64,000 nucleotides of DNA from Chionis minor (taxonomy: Eukaryota; Chordata; Aves; Charadriiformes; Chionididae), in the NCBI GenBank assembly GCA_013398295.1, contig VZSF01006858.1, forward strand, positions 62,819-126,818. Reading direction: 5' to 3'. The position numbers and the translations under genes are program-made. The notes under the pieces are model-generated. The model saw only the letters and a list, made by a program, of their open reading frames with translations, ran no database searches and was not told the origin of the DNA. Shown here in pieces: positions 11,197 to 22,400 of the stretch. Numbering within the stretch: the stretch's first letter is position 1; each line of letters begins with the position of its first letter.

Positions 11197-11800
11197 CCCC
11201 AGTAGTGCTTGTTCTATGGTAGACACCCACAGTGAATTGGTATTTACCTCTTTGATCAGTTTAAGCTCTTACCAGTTCTCAAATTCTCCCTGAGAGTACT
11301 TATTCCTAGCTCCTCAGCAGCCACTTGGAGATCTGGATAGAGACATGTGGCATGGGATATTTTTCCAAAGGTGCTCCACCTGATACACTTGCCTGTGCCA
11401 CCCGTAGACAGTGGCACACTGATGACTCAGCTGTTCTCTCTGGAAACTATATCAATTGTGATGCCAGTGAGATACTTCTTGACATATTCTTTAAAAGGGG
11501 GAGACAGTAGACTTTGTCACACCACTCTGATTAAGAGAGGTAAAAGTCAATCATGTTGAAAAGGGGGTTTGGTAATAAGTTGGGGTTTTTTTGTGAGAAA
11601 TGTGGATTTTGGGTACAAGGATGTCAAACCAGTTGCATCCTGCAGCTTTTAAATCTTCATATGTTTCTATTTTGACAGCTGTCTCTGCCCACTGTAGTGC
11701 TACATTGGTCTATATTGAGATTGTGTGGTGTAACATAGACGTAATGACTATCAGAAATGTAAGCGCTGAGGAAATTTTGAAATCAAGCCCTGTGAACTTT
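11197..11800 (+). pseudogene. Connection and RNase H remnant (Ty3/gypsy pol)
   Basis: In the frame of 11457 the sequence reads SAVLSGNYINCDASE, matching the start of Ty3/gypsy RNase H, where the Asp of CDAS (codon 11460) is catalytic. A nearby frame continues with a weakly recognisable SRxLTxxExRYxQIE-like region (about 11508-11550). A GYKDV near 11609 sits where the family has YGxxVxxxxDH, and CNIDV near 11733-11747 sits where YxxxVxYxPGKE is expected, about 93 codons after CDAS. The stretch 11197-11400 should hold the connection domain but is only faintly alignable. Frameshifts are numerous. Confidence 0.55.
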
Positions 11801-12258
11801 GATGATGGAAATGCCTCCTCTGAACTGGGCAACTTTGTAATTTCTATAAAGAGCCGCTGAAAAGCCTTTACTGGGAAGTACCTGTTTCCTGCCTCAGCCT
11901 GGCACTTCCCTTGTGAGTGGGAACATGCTTGAGAAACAGCCCTGTGAGTCTGTCTCAAACCTCGGCTGCCATGGTCAGTATGGTCTTGCAGATGCCACTT
12001 TTGGAACTGCTCTAGAGACCTGCGTGCTCCTGTCCCCCCAAGTCTAGCTACAGGTCTGGTTTTCTGACCAGCCGTAGCAAAGGAGTGAAGGCATTTAAGG
12101 GGAAAAAAAAAATAATAACTACCCACTACAAGAAAACGTGTCACTAAAACTTCTGATAGTAACCCTGCAAGTCTTTTAGGGCAGTGTTTTAAATGAAGCG
12201 TACAGTACTATAAAAGAGACTGATGAGTATATGATTAACAACCTTATGTAAAAAGAGT
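11801..12258. other. Flank of the Ty3/gypsy relic, no integrase found
   Basis: An integrase (HHCC finger, then D-D-E core) would be expected downstream of RNase H. I cannot see its zinc-finger spacing or a DDE pattern here on the plus strand. An A-rich run at about 12101-12117 is the only simple feature. The integrase may be deleted or decayed past recognition. Confidence 0.45.
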
Positions 12259-12600
12259 TTGTAGCAAGAAATTGTGCAACTGCGTAAGACTGAGATCCTC
12301 AGCCTGATAGCGAGAATAAGCCAAGCCAGATATGGGCCAGTGTGTAGGCAGTGGCTGGAAGGAACTGTGGAACAAGCTGTTCAACCCAGACAGAGGTGAA
12401 AGAAGGGACGGATGCAGGGGAGGAGTTGCACTTATCTCCCAGAGTTATCGAAATGAGCAAAAAGTCCAAGATAACATCATCTGAAAGCAGCTGTATCAGT
12501 TTGTTGAGAGCAGAAAATATTTAAGAAAGATACAGCGAAGCAAGCAAGGGGTTAAAATGCTAGCAATATCGTATTCTTGTCATAATTCTGGTTAGCCAAT
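12259..12600 (+). mobile_element. Possible LTR fragment (weak)
   Basis: From the TGTAGCAAG at 12259 the sequence is purine-rich and differs in texture from its flanks, with words such as actgagatcctcagcctgat, tgtgtaggcagtggctggaa and cttatctcccagagttatcg that I associate with avian endogenous-retrovirus LTRs. The TG start would fit an LTR terminus, but I cannot place a matching CA end, polyadenylation signal or second copy. It could be a solo LTR, or an unrelated repeat. Confidence 0.22.
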
Positions 12601-14029
12601 ACTAATGAGGAGCTGTAAAACATGATGCAACGAAGCCAAGGGAAAAAAAGATAAAGAAATACACAGTGTTTCTGAACGGCCTTGGAGACCTTTTCACCTG
12701 AAGCCATACAAATTGCCTCATTGTTGTAAATTACTGTTTGGATTTTGAGAAATCAGTTGAATTATTAGATGTTGTTATTGTGACCATCATGGTCAGAGCA
12801 ATGATGCTTCCAGGTAACGTGGTGTTCCTGACTCTGCAGTTTCCATTGGTGGACTCCACTGTGCTTGTGTTGAGTCTGGGCAATTTGCTCAGCAAAGATA
12901 AATTGGTTGTAATGTGTTACTGTCATTCCACGACCATTCAAGCGGTGGTCCTAAATCGTCATTTTGCGTTGCTAACGTTCTCTTAGACGAAACTGCAGCA
13001 AGGAAAGAAAATGGATGGAAAGCTAGTGTTGCCTGAAGAAAGTGCCCAGAGAAAACATAAGAACATCCTGCTACAAAATTTGGTGTCAAGTTGTGCTCGG
13101 ACTTTGGTGCCTATTGCTCCAGCCTGCAACAATTGTCTAAGAAATAATTGTGTTTTGATGCTCTGTAGTGTCTGTTTAGACTTATCTTTCCAGGTTCTTT
13201 ATGGGTGGTTCCCTATGAAAATCATTATTTATTTAACCTCTGACTTTTAGAAGATTAGCATTTAAGGCCCAAGTTAGTTTTTCATCCCTTGAGATGCAAT
13301 ATGTACTGGTTTCCAGATGATGAAGTGTATGGCAGGAAACATTCCATATCATTTTGCTAATTTCCGTTATAAGATAAAGCATAAAAGAAACTTGAAAAGC
13401 GTGATGTGGATTCAGTGGTGAAAGAGGGACGGGCCTTTCAGAGGAGACTTTTGAGAACTCTGGGCTTCAGAGGCATGCATTTAGTGAGCAACCAAAAACC
13501 CTGGGATCTTTTCCCTCCATCGTTCAAATTTAGAATGTGTAGGATTTTGGTATATACGCTTTAGTAGCCGTTTTGATTTCCAGACGGCCCACATTTGTAG
13601 CCGTTCTTGTGAATAAATACTTCTAGAATTAAGATTTCGTTTCGTACTGCTTTGCTCCCCTAGAGAAGGGGAGTTTTCATCCACTTGCTTATTAAGAGCA
13701 CACGCTGCTCATACAACGGCCAGTACTTGCAAGTCTCCCTCCAAGCTGAAATAAGCAGCCCGTGAGGCTGAGTTGGCCCAAGTGATTTGTCACTTTCCTC
13801 ATAAAGCTAGTTTAGCCTTTTCTTTTCTTTTCCTTCCTTTTTTTTTTTTTTCCTATTGCGAAGAGAGAGCTGCTTATTTGGTGTTTGCAATTTATTAAAG
13901 ACCATGTGCTGAAGAGTTGCTGTAAAATTACGTGAGCATGGAAGAAAGGCACAGTCACCACAGCGACAAGTGATGAGGTGCAGATGAGCTACAGTAGTAG
14001 CTGGGGTTTAGGACAAGGAGGCAGCAAGT
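12601..14029. other. Non-coding stretch, nothing recognised
   Basis: No gene or named repeat. A pyrimidine-rich run lies at 13820-13855. The 79-82-codon frames at 12738-12986 and 13011-13250 (+) have no recognisable domain. Confidence 0.55.
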
Positions 14030-14225
14030 CCTGACAACTTTCTCACACTCCTTCCCTCTGAGGCACTGAATAACTTACTTCCCTGCCTCAGTTTCTCTAT
14101 CTGTAAAAACCTAAGAACAATGTGATGATGTTAGTTTGCTTCCCTCAGAGGAGTTTGAGTGGATTAATTAGTTAATATCTTTAAAACGCTTTGAAGATGA
14201 AAAGTATAGTGTAGATATAGTCTAG
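14030..14225 (+). mobile_element. MIR-type CORE-SINE
   Basis: The core and tail of a tRNA-derived amniote SINE read in order: cactgaataacttacttccc, ctgcctcagtttctctatct, gtaaaaacct, tgatgatgttag, then ttgagtggattaattagtta and aaaacgctttgaagatgaaa, followed by agtatagtg. This matches the MIR pattern ACTT..CTCTCTGCCTCAGTTTCC..ATCTGTAAAAT..GGATTAA..GTTAAT..AAAGCGCTTTGAAGATGAAAAGTGCTAT. The final tract is the tail typical of reptile and bird MIR relatives. The tRNA-like head upstream (about 13960-14030) is not clearly preserved. Confidence 0.82.
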
Positions 14226-14864
14226 GACCAAACATTCATATTAATAAGAATATTATTCTGGAAGTTCAGCACGACATGCAATATAAAAAAAGTGCCTGTA
14301 TAGTGGTGCAGTTAGTTAATATTCATGGCTTTGTTCTCAGCTCATAAGTTTGCAGTGAGAATGCAAAGATGGGAAAGAGAATAAGGGATTATTGTAGAAC
14401 AGGGCAGAATGCATGTTGTGGACTAATATAACAAGTCATTTTGCCACTATAAAACCATCTTCAGACAGCTGCAAGGATTTTCATTTACTGAAGCTGGAAC
14501 AGGAGAAAAGGAACAGATCTTGGTAGATTTGCTGCTATAATAATAATCCGTTTTCCCTTCCAGGCAAAGCCACGGGGCTAGACCTTGCTTGTTGTGGTGT
14601 TAGTCACCTTTGCACTTTATCTTACCTGCAAATCTCAGGCTGGGAATCAAATTGCAGCGCTGCTCCTCGGCAGGTTAAGTCACTGTGATCCACCTTCTAT
14701 TGTTAAGGAGTCATTGCTAAACCAAATGCAGGAGGAAAATTACCTGTCCTGGGGTGAAAGGCAGAGAGGCAATGCTGTCTCGGGGAACCTGAAGGCGATG
14801 AGGCAGGAGAACTCTGATATTTTTTTAATATATTTTCTTTTTTAAGCTTTGGGAACCAAACCTG

Positions 14865-14865
<1 letters not shown>
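14226..14865. other. Non-coding stretch, nothing recognised
   Basis: No gene or repeat beyond short AT-rich runs. The 86-codon frame at 14585-14845 (+) begins with a hydrophobic segment but has no coding context. Confidence 0.5.

Positions 14866-14896
<31 letters not shown>
14866..14896. repeat. Poly(T) tract, 31 bases
   Basis: An uninterrupted T31 run, the longest homopolymer in the window. On the minus strand it is an A31 run and could be the tail of a retrocopy, but no mRNA-like sequence is recognised on that side. Length is likely polymorphic and prone to assembly error. Confidence 0.9.
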
Positions 14897-14899
<3 letters not shown>

Positions 14900-16254
14900 T
14901 TCACAGCAATATTTCTTTGTGTGTCTGATGTATAGTCTGAAACTATTACAACTTCTGTGCTTTCCCTTGAGTTAATGTTTAATTCCTTCTTAAACATTAA
15001 CCTTGGCTAGAGTTGCTTTTGTAAAAGAGGACTGCTGTGCTAATAACACTAATCATTTCCTTTGAAAAGCATGGGAACAATGTGGAGCACTGTACATGTC
15101 TGAAAAGTAAACTGTCTTTTAATGACACATTACTGTTTCACAACATGAATTTTTTTTTGCTGTTTCTTCTGATGTTTACAAACTGTTCCTGCCCAAACTG
15201 CAATCCATGAATATTCTGTGGTGAACCCACCTCCTGTGCCTACACCTTTGTTGTGAAGCAAGGCAGAGATCAATGTCCTTTTACTCTCACCAGTTCATGT
15301 GGTATTAAGTCGAGTGCAAATCAAATATATTTATATATGTAGCTATAACTACCAGATGAATGGCACTTGGCACAAACATTTCTCAACCACAGACATCAGG
15401 AAGAGAATTATTTATTTATTTAGAGTTATCGGGCACTAAAAGACTGCGTGGTTAAAGGCATATTAGCCATTTCTGCAGAGGTGCATGCATGGGTATGGTA
15501 CCCTCGAGGTGGGAGCCCAGCTGGATTAATGTCCCAGAGAGGAAATGGGCATCCAGGGCCTGGGACTGTGGGCAGCAGAGGCTAGAAGAAGAGGAGGAGA
15601 AGTTGTTTCCAGACACTCAGGGCAGGGATGGCTCTGCAGGTGGAAGCAGGTTGCTAGAGGAGGTTCTGGCTGGACCGTGCCCAGTGCCTCCGTCGGGACC
15701 TGGAAACCCCGGCTGAGTGGTGCGAGGCAGCCAGCGGTGCCGGCATGAGTGTGGCGCATTGCCCCACAGCTGAAAAAGCCTTTCCTCCTTGTCTCCAACT
15801 CACAGTTTAGGTAATCTCCTTTTCCAAAATATGAGATAATGTCAACTTTTATCCCCTTTTTTTTTCCCCTCATAGAGGAGTAAGGCTCCTCTATAAAAGC
15901 AACATTTTGGGTAATTAATGAATATTAAAAGAATGAAAAATTCTTCTTTCAAAAAAACAATCTGCATATCAGCACACGAACTCTTGTGCTATTTCAGGGA
16001 ACAGTTCTGGAACAGAAGGAAAGAAAGCAAAACCCAGTCAGGGAAGGTATTTTATACTGGCTGTGTTGGGGAGGGACTTGATGTTGGGGAGATAAGTGCA
16101 GCATAGGGGGGCAGGCTTGTCTCTGTCCCGTGAAAGCCAAAGCCATATGGGGGGAGCTTTAGGACAAAGGAGGAGAGTGGCAGATTTAATGACACTTTGG
16201 GTTTATGTTGCTATGAACAGGAGTGGAAGGATTGGAAGTAGAATCCTTAGGAGC
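14897..16254. other. Non-coding stretch, nothing recognised
   Basis: Mostly AT-rich, with a GC-richer patch at about 15480-15780 that has several CpGs and overlapping short frames on both strands (75 codons plus, 115 codons minus). None matches a known domain. A TATAAAAG string at about 15891-15898 lacks promoter context. Confidence 0.5.
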
Positions 16255-16300
16255 CAGACCCAGTAATGGTGCCAACGTTGGGCGTTGCTGGCAGGTAAAG
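16255..16300 (+). other. Isolated retroviral primer-binding-site-like motif
   Basis: TGGTGCCAACGTTGGGCG at 16267-16284, preceded by gagccagacccagtaa, resembles the tRNA-Lys-type primer binding site that follows the 5' LTR of avian beta-like endogenous retroviruses (TGGCGCCCAACGTGGGGC). One C is missing and other bases differ. No LTR end, TATA or gag start is evident on either side. It may be a relic of an old ERV or a coincidence. Confidence 0.28.
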
Positions 16301-17554
16301 GATTGACATCTATGCTAACATAAGCACCATTTTGGCCACCCGTGCTTTGGGCCAAGATGGCAGAGCTATGAGAGGTGCCAGAACCAGTGCTCGGTGCTGT
16401 CATCACCCCGATTTGTGGGGCCTCATCTCCCATGCATGCTGCTGCCACCAACGCACCTGGCTGAGCAATGGTCGCAACAGCACGGGACCAGAGAAGATGC
16501 TGAGAACTGAAGGAGGTGCTGTCAGGATGGGCAAAGAGAAAGATGTGTGCGTGGTGGTGTGTTAAAATCTTTGATGTAACTACTCTGTGGGATTTTTTTG
16601 TCAAGGAAGGGCTACATGCTGCAGTCACGCGTTCTTGCTGGATGCTGACAAGGGATGCTGAGACTCCACCATGGGAAGCTTATTAAACCTGCGTATGCTG
16701 GGTTTTTTCTTCTCTAGGGGATGATCAAGAACGTTATCAGTACTGCAGCCCCTGAGACCTCTTGGCTGCCCCTGAATGTCCCTCCCTGTGCCATCAGCAC
16801 AGAGAGTTCTTTTCTGTGAGAAAGAGTGGGGCCACTGTCTGGATGGATCAGGAGCTGAGAGAGGAGAGGGACTCTTCTCCTGGAGGCACTTAGGAGGTGG
16901 AAGATGAGGTAGGAAGGGGTATTCTGAGTGCTGGGTAGCAGAAATAAGAGGACCTCTTTCTGGACACCCATGGCTGGTTTAGCTCTTGCTCTTCTGTTCT
17001 GCGTACAGTTAGTACAGGCTTTCAGCCCTCTGCTGATGCAATTAACTTCTAGATATAGTTTCTGCAGGGCAGGAATTGTCCTAATTATTTTGTGGTTCTG
17101 GCAAAATCAATTTTTGTTGCTATTCCCCCCACATTTGCATAGTAAGCCATGCTGACCAGTCAGCGACTCTGCAGAAAGCATCCCAGAAATGCTGCCCCTC
17201 CAGTTCTGCCAGCCTGGGTGACTGCCCAGTTTATCTCCTTGGATGTGCTGGCCCTGCTGAACAACCCCATGCTCTTCTTCAACCTTCAGCAGTGCTAGGA
17301 ACAGAAGAGATCTTGGAGGAAAGGCCTTGTTCAGCAGTTTGGTGCATACTGTTTTGCAGGGTAAGTGGGAGCTGACAACCGTGCCATTATATATTTCAAA
17401 AAAGAAGAAGAAAAGGTTGAAACTTCCTTCTCCAAAAAAGCCCTGAAGCTCATGCACTGCTTTGCTCTCTCCTCCTCCTCCTCCTTCCTTGTGAAAACTA
17501 TACCAGTCCAACAAGCTCCTTTAGTCCTCACCCTTTACTTCCTGGAAAACAAAG
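16301..17554. other. Non-coding stretch, nothing recognised
   Basis: A 141-codon minus frame (16203-16628) overlaps the PBS-like motif but has no recognisable domain. A TCC-repeat run lies at about 17466-17487. No named repeat is seen. Confidence 0.5.
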
Positions 17555-17640
17555 ACACACAGAGCTGGAAAGGACCTCCTGGGTTAATGAGTCTAGGCAC
17601 TCCTGTCTCAGCAAGCATGTTGCACTTGCACGATCCCTTT
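17555..17640 (-). mobile_element. Old CR1-type LINE 3' scrap
   Basis: The plus strand reads agagctggaaaggacctcct, gggttaatgagtctaggcac and tcctgtctcagcaagc, matching the antisense 3' end shared by older CR1 families (gagttggaagggacctc..gaggtcat..agtccagtcccctgctct..caggca). Only about 85 bases align, so divergence is high. The family call is fair and the exact subfamily is unknown. Confidence 0.5.
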
Positions 17641-18059
17641 CTTAAATTCATGGGGTTTCTTCTAAAAGTCAAGCGTGGCTTTTTGGAGCCAGAACCCTGC
17701 AGGGAGCCATCGGACTAGCCTAGTGACTAGTACCTTTCTTACAATTTGTAGCCTAAGAAGAAACCAAAACCAACCCAAACCATCCAGTTGGCATCAAATG
17801 TCAGCGATGTCCTGCAGTTTCTTCTGCCTGACAGAGGTAGCCCTGCTATCGCTCAGCCTTCAGGAGCTGTTTTGCTGCTCCTCCAGCTGAATTTGGTGCG
17901 TGGACGCCCCTTGCTCCCTGTGCCTGCTGCCCAGTCAGGCTAATTCCCTACCTGATCCAGTTCCTGTGTCCCTGCCTCTGCTGTCGTTGCCTCCACCAGC
18001 TCTCTGCCCCGACAGGCTTCCCCTTGACTCAGCCCAGCTCGGTGTGCAGAGTAACAATA
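17641..18059. other. Non-coding stretch, nothing recognised
   Basis: Pyrimidine-rich, C-rich sequence around 17820-18030 with no gene or named repeat. Confidence 0.45.
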
Positions 18060-18990
18060 CGTAGGAAGGTGTGGAAATGTCTTTTGATGAGGAGATCGGC
18101 ACAAGGAAGCGTCACAAAAAGGAGTGGCGTTTGCGGGAGACCCAGGTAGGTAGAAGGTGGGAGGCTGCTTTCCCTATTAGACGGGGCCTCTGCAGGACGT
18201 GCAGAGCTAAAATGAGGCAAAAATTGGAGAGAAACAGGAAATCGGAGTGGAAATAAAGGCAGACGGTCCCAGAACTGAGCCTTGGGGAAGAGAGAGCAGG
18301 CTGTCGTTTATCAGGAAAGGACCAGAAGCGCCACCAGCAGAAGGGCGGCACGGTCGAATCAGTAGGAAGGGAGAAGGATTTCGACAGTTAAACCGATGTG
18401 TTCTTGCATTGACAGATACATCGCTGCCGTACGGCGAGCTGTGTTTGTATTAGGCGGCAGGTATGAGATGACTGTGCGCCCTGCAATGCCGAAGTATAAA
18501 CTTCTCTCTTTCTTTGTATAAAAGCTCCAAGGCTATCCCAAACACAAGACACCGCATTTCAGATTTCTCTGTTTAGTCTGTGCGCTATAATTTAATCTAA
18601 TATGACAAAATATTTGTAAGCACACATTTGTTTTGTCATGTGTGTGTTTTACTTCTGATCCAAAGCAGCGTTAGCATCTCGCTTGTGATGCTCTTTCTTT
18701 AAAAGAAAGGAGGGGGGGAAAAAAAAAGGGCCTCCTCTCCAGCGCTGGCCTGATCTTTCGCTAATCTACTGCGATCAAGTTTTATGACCCGGGGTCACGC
18801 TAATCCCCAGTGGTCATGTAGTTACTATAGTTTCACTGATAGAACAAGGTTTGTGCGCTGCAAAGCGACGCAGCGTCTGTTTCTGGCCGGGGTAATTCTG
18901 GACGGCTGCGCGGGCCCCGCTCCGACCTCTCGGCCTCCTCTGTAAATAGATTCGGTGACTCTTTGAACCAAGCAACGCCCCTTTTCCGCT
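18060..18990. promoter_or_regulatory. CpG-enriched, possibly conserved regulatory block
   Basis: CpG density is clearly raised against flanking DNA in two patches, about 18070-18480 and 18840-18990, with a less CpG-rich but distinctive middle. The middle has features of vertebrate noncoding enhancers: mixed A/T- and G/C-rich short words without simple repeats, a GGGGTCA nuclear-receptor-like half site (about 18791-18797), a TAATCC homeodomain core (about 18801-18806), and ttttatgacc resembling posterior HOX sites. No frame across it looks coding. Conservation cannot be tested from one sequence. Confidence 0.35.
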
Positions 18991-19339
18991 CATTCAGCTC
19001 TTTCTTCTTTGCTTGCACGCTTCTTGGCATGGGGAGGGAGGCGGAGGGGGGGTGTTTAGTGGGGTTCTGGACCTCATGCAACTTTGGAGTTTGAAGTTGC
19101 ATGTTAAAAAAATAAAAAGAGGCAAGGGCGGGGGAAGGTTTGCTCAGATTTTGTCTCCTGCTTCATAAAAATTTGTGTTGCTCTTTACTTGCAGATAAGT
19201 AATCTTCCTAGGACAAAGGTTACAGTAAAACTGCAAAACCATGTAACTAGCAAACTTTCTGGATTCAGCAGATGGACTACAGATGCAGATATCAGTAGTT
19301 CGGTACCGCCTTTAAAAAAATCCAGAAGCTGAGTGTTTT

Positions 19340-19450
19340 CTTTCCAGTTAACTTCCACATACCTCAGTTTTGCTATGTGTCAGATAGGAATAATGACAAT
19401 TTTTACTTACTTTATAAATCAAGGGTGATTCTTAGAAGACAGGATAATAC
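19340..19450 (+). mobile_element. MIR-type CORE-SINE fragment
   Basis: The run ttccagttaacttccacat, acctcagttttgctatgtgt, cagataggaataatgacaat, ttttacttactttataaatc, aagggtgattcttagaag follows the MIR core (AAGTTACTTAACCTCTCTGTGCCTCAGTTTCC..CATCTGTAAAATGGGAATAATAATA..CTACTTCATAGGGTTGTTGTGAGG). The tRNA head and 3' tail are not evident. More diverged than the copy at 14030. Confidence 0.68.
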
Positions 19451-22400
19451 CATATTAATTACTTTGGGGCAAAGCGAGATAAAGCCTCAGAGATTCCTAT
19501 CTGCTGGGCTTATCTTCTAACTAACAGATATGCTATTAGTCTGTTTGTTTGTTTTATGCTTGTGGAAAGGAAAACGCCATCAAAAAGTGTGATATTGCTT
19601 ACATAAATGCTGCCATGACTCTGCTGGTGACAGAATGTAGAAACCTATAGAAGTCCTAGAGTTCAGTTTAAGTTGTGTTGATTTCTTGATCCGTTGTGTT
19701 ACGTTTACATTTAAATTCATTGATTCAAATTGCACTGAGGAAATAAGTATTCTCAGCTGGTGGGCAATTTCCTTGCATGCCTCTTACCCACAAGAGGAAG
19801 AGCTGAAGGGCTTGGTGTGGAGCGAGGTGGGAGTGATGTGATACATGTAGGTCTTGCTCAGTGCTGGGCAGGATTTTGGCACGTGTGCGTTCCTACCCTC
19901 CACTTCTGCCCTGGGACCAGCGGAGGGGGAAGCTGGGCGATGCCTCCTCCTGTTTTGTCTGCCCTGCAACTGGAGGATGTTGGTCTCCAGAAGTGTCAGC
20001 TGGTATCAAGCTGCTTTCAGCAGCTCTAAATTTGCTAATGGTATTAATTTGCTGTAAATGCTGTTCTCCTTTCAGAGTTTCTGCCCTTTGTCAGTGGGAT
20101 GGGACTGGCGTCCTTTTGAGTTTGAAATGTGGAAACCTTTCTGCTAGCTTGCCAGACAAGCTCTGCTCTACATTGTACGTAGCAAATGCAGTTTGATATC
20201 TCCAGCAGACTGTCTCCTCTCTGTGTATCTTATCCTGTAAGCCCTTCTCAACCTGGAGGCAAAAGCTGAAATGTCACAAAGCAGGCAGCTGCTTCTTCCT
20301 AAAACACCTGTGAGTCATTTCCCAGTGGGCATGAAGATGAAGATAACCTGGAAGGCTTGCAGGGACAGGCTCCATTCATCATCTTGCAGTTCCTTGCTTG
20401 TTTGATTTAACCCTCCCAAACACATTTTTCACCAAAACATTTCAAACTTTTTGTCAGCCAGGAGGATGGTGTTGACCACTGGGTATAGAAGGAAACTGGG
20501 GTCCAGGAACACCTGACCTGAATCTTAAACTAGCATGCATCTAAGGTGTTTGTGAGCTTTGATTTCAGCGAATAATGACAGCTATTCTTGTTTCCATTAT
20601 TGTGAAAGCACCTACTGACACTGCATGTTGGATGCCTGACAGTCCGCAAACTGATATTGTTGTATCTTGTCATTTGGTGATGCAGAGTTACCTTTCAGTA
20701 ATAATTATACTATTCTAACTGTGACACAGAGATAATTGCTGAATTATTTTTAAATATCTTGGGAAAAGCTCCATAATTGTGCTAGATGCAACAGAAGTAT
20801 GCTGTTTGTCTAAAAGAAGAAAGGACCTTACTCAAAGTGATTCTGCCCTCACCTCTTTTTTTTGGAAAAAAAAAAAAAAAGCATCTTCTGTACTTCAGGT
20901 AAATGAAATATTGATTGATGGAGAAGAAACTATTGCATAGTTGTAGTGTTATATGTTCAACATGAGCTCATGTGTAGCTTTAGACGCAAAAGCCTATTTG
21001 CCGAGGATTAATGTGATAATCCCTGCTCTTTTGTTTTAGTGTCTTGTAGCTGAGCCGTCTGCTGGAGAGAGTGAAAAGAATTTAGGCAAAAGAATGAAAA
21101 AAGCTGGAGCACTTAACCATGAAGTGGGGCCAGGCTGATACAGGATGCCACTGCCTATAGTATCTCCAGGCTGCAGCATCAGGCTGAGGGTGAAGTAAGC
21201 TATGGTTTGCTTCACTTCATGGGGCTTGAGGGGTTCTGGTTTATAGCTGTGTTCTACTCACAAAAAATTCTCTCATGTTGCTCATATTTCTCATATTTCT
21301 TCTCCCTATGTCCTCATATTGTCAAACCCACCCACATAATTAAATAGCAGAAATGAACTCTATTTCTTTTCTATATTTTCCATATATTTGAGGTTGGGGG
21401 GGTGCACTCTTGCTCACGTTTTTCAATTATTTGTCATGACCACGAAGGCTAGAGACGTATTTATTTAGAAACAATCCACACACGCACACCATGCCCTCAA
21501 ATGAAAGCTGAGTTGCTCACCTCATCATCTAGATGGAAGGTTTTAAAGAAATTCCTGGAATAACATGGGAATTACTAAAACTGGGTAACCAAAAAGAGGT
21601 TTCTGCTCAAGTTCATGACAAAACACCTGTTGTTTGGTGTGAAGGCCTTGAGAAACAATAATGCCAATGGCTTGTGAAGTCTGCAAGATGGTTTTAAAAT
21701 GTTCTTGTGTGAAGTCAGGTAAAAGCAGGAATATTTTTAAAAGATTTTTTTTAATGTATATTTTGCATTGTGCTATTACTCTCTCTGAATAGCTACTGCG
21801 CACAAAAATTGAACTAAAACTTTGTAGCTTGTCCAAATGTTTTCACTTAACTCTTTGTTAAATAGTTATCTGATATTTAGTTCCTCTCATAATTTGGTAT
21901 CTTTCACTAATGCACTCGGGAGGACATGCATCAATAGTGCATTATAAGCCTATTAATTGTTTACTACTAAAGAGGCCTAATTTTTTCTTGATGTTTATTT
22001 CTTAAGTAAGAATTACTGTGCTAAACAGTAATTGTGAATAGAAGAAAAACACTCTCAAGAACAAATAAAATGACAAAATGTGGACATCATTCCTGTTTAG
22101 CTTTTCTGTTTTAGTCATAAACCCAAAGATACACTTAAGTTTTAACTTTTCTTAATGGTTTGTGTGTTTAGGGACTGTGTATAGGAAAAGAGTTATTCAA
22201 GTGAATAAGTTAAATGACAGTGGATTTGAGCTCTGCATTCCCTAAAGTTTTTTCTGTTTTAAAGCTCAATTTCATTTCCTTCAATGCTAGCGTCTTTGGA
22301 ATGCACTGCAATGTGGCCTCAAATATTTTATGAAATAAGCCATGATTTTTGCTCCTAACATATATGAGCATGTCATTCCTTTACTAAAGGTACTCATTTG

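Larger units (their letters stand above)
9320..11800 (+). mobile_element. Degenerate Ty3/gypsy LTR retrotransposon, internal region
   Basis: Plus-strand translation yields, in the correct order and near-normal spacing, signatures of a Ty3/gypsy (Metaviridae-type) element: gag-like sequence, a CCHC knuckle at 9993-10034, a protease/linker zone, reverse transcriptase from about 10482 to 11196, and RNase H around 11400-11800. The distance from the VFEGL motif to the RT DD dyad is about 490 bases, and from the dyad to the RNase H CDAS Asp about 446 bases, both as expected for an uninterrupted polyprotein. Stops and several frameshifts show it is long dead. The plus strand is A-rich here, unlike the T-rich flank, as is common for retroelement sense strands. 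Integrase and both LTRs were not identified. Ty3/gypsy copies are scarce in bird genomes, so this is probably an old amniote-level insertion. Confidence 0.82.

Noticed and set aside
12738..13250. Integrase of the gypsy relic
   Set aside because: Plus-strand frames here lack an HHCC finger and a D-D-E pattern and match no integrase block I recognise.
16203..16628. 141-codon minus frame as a retroviral protein
   Set aside because: It overlaps the PBS-like motif but shows no gag, pol or env motif and runs opposite to the orientation the PBS would imply.
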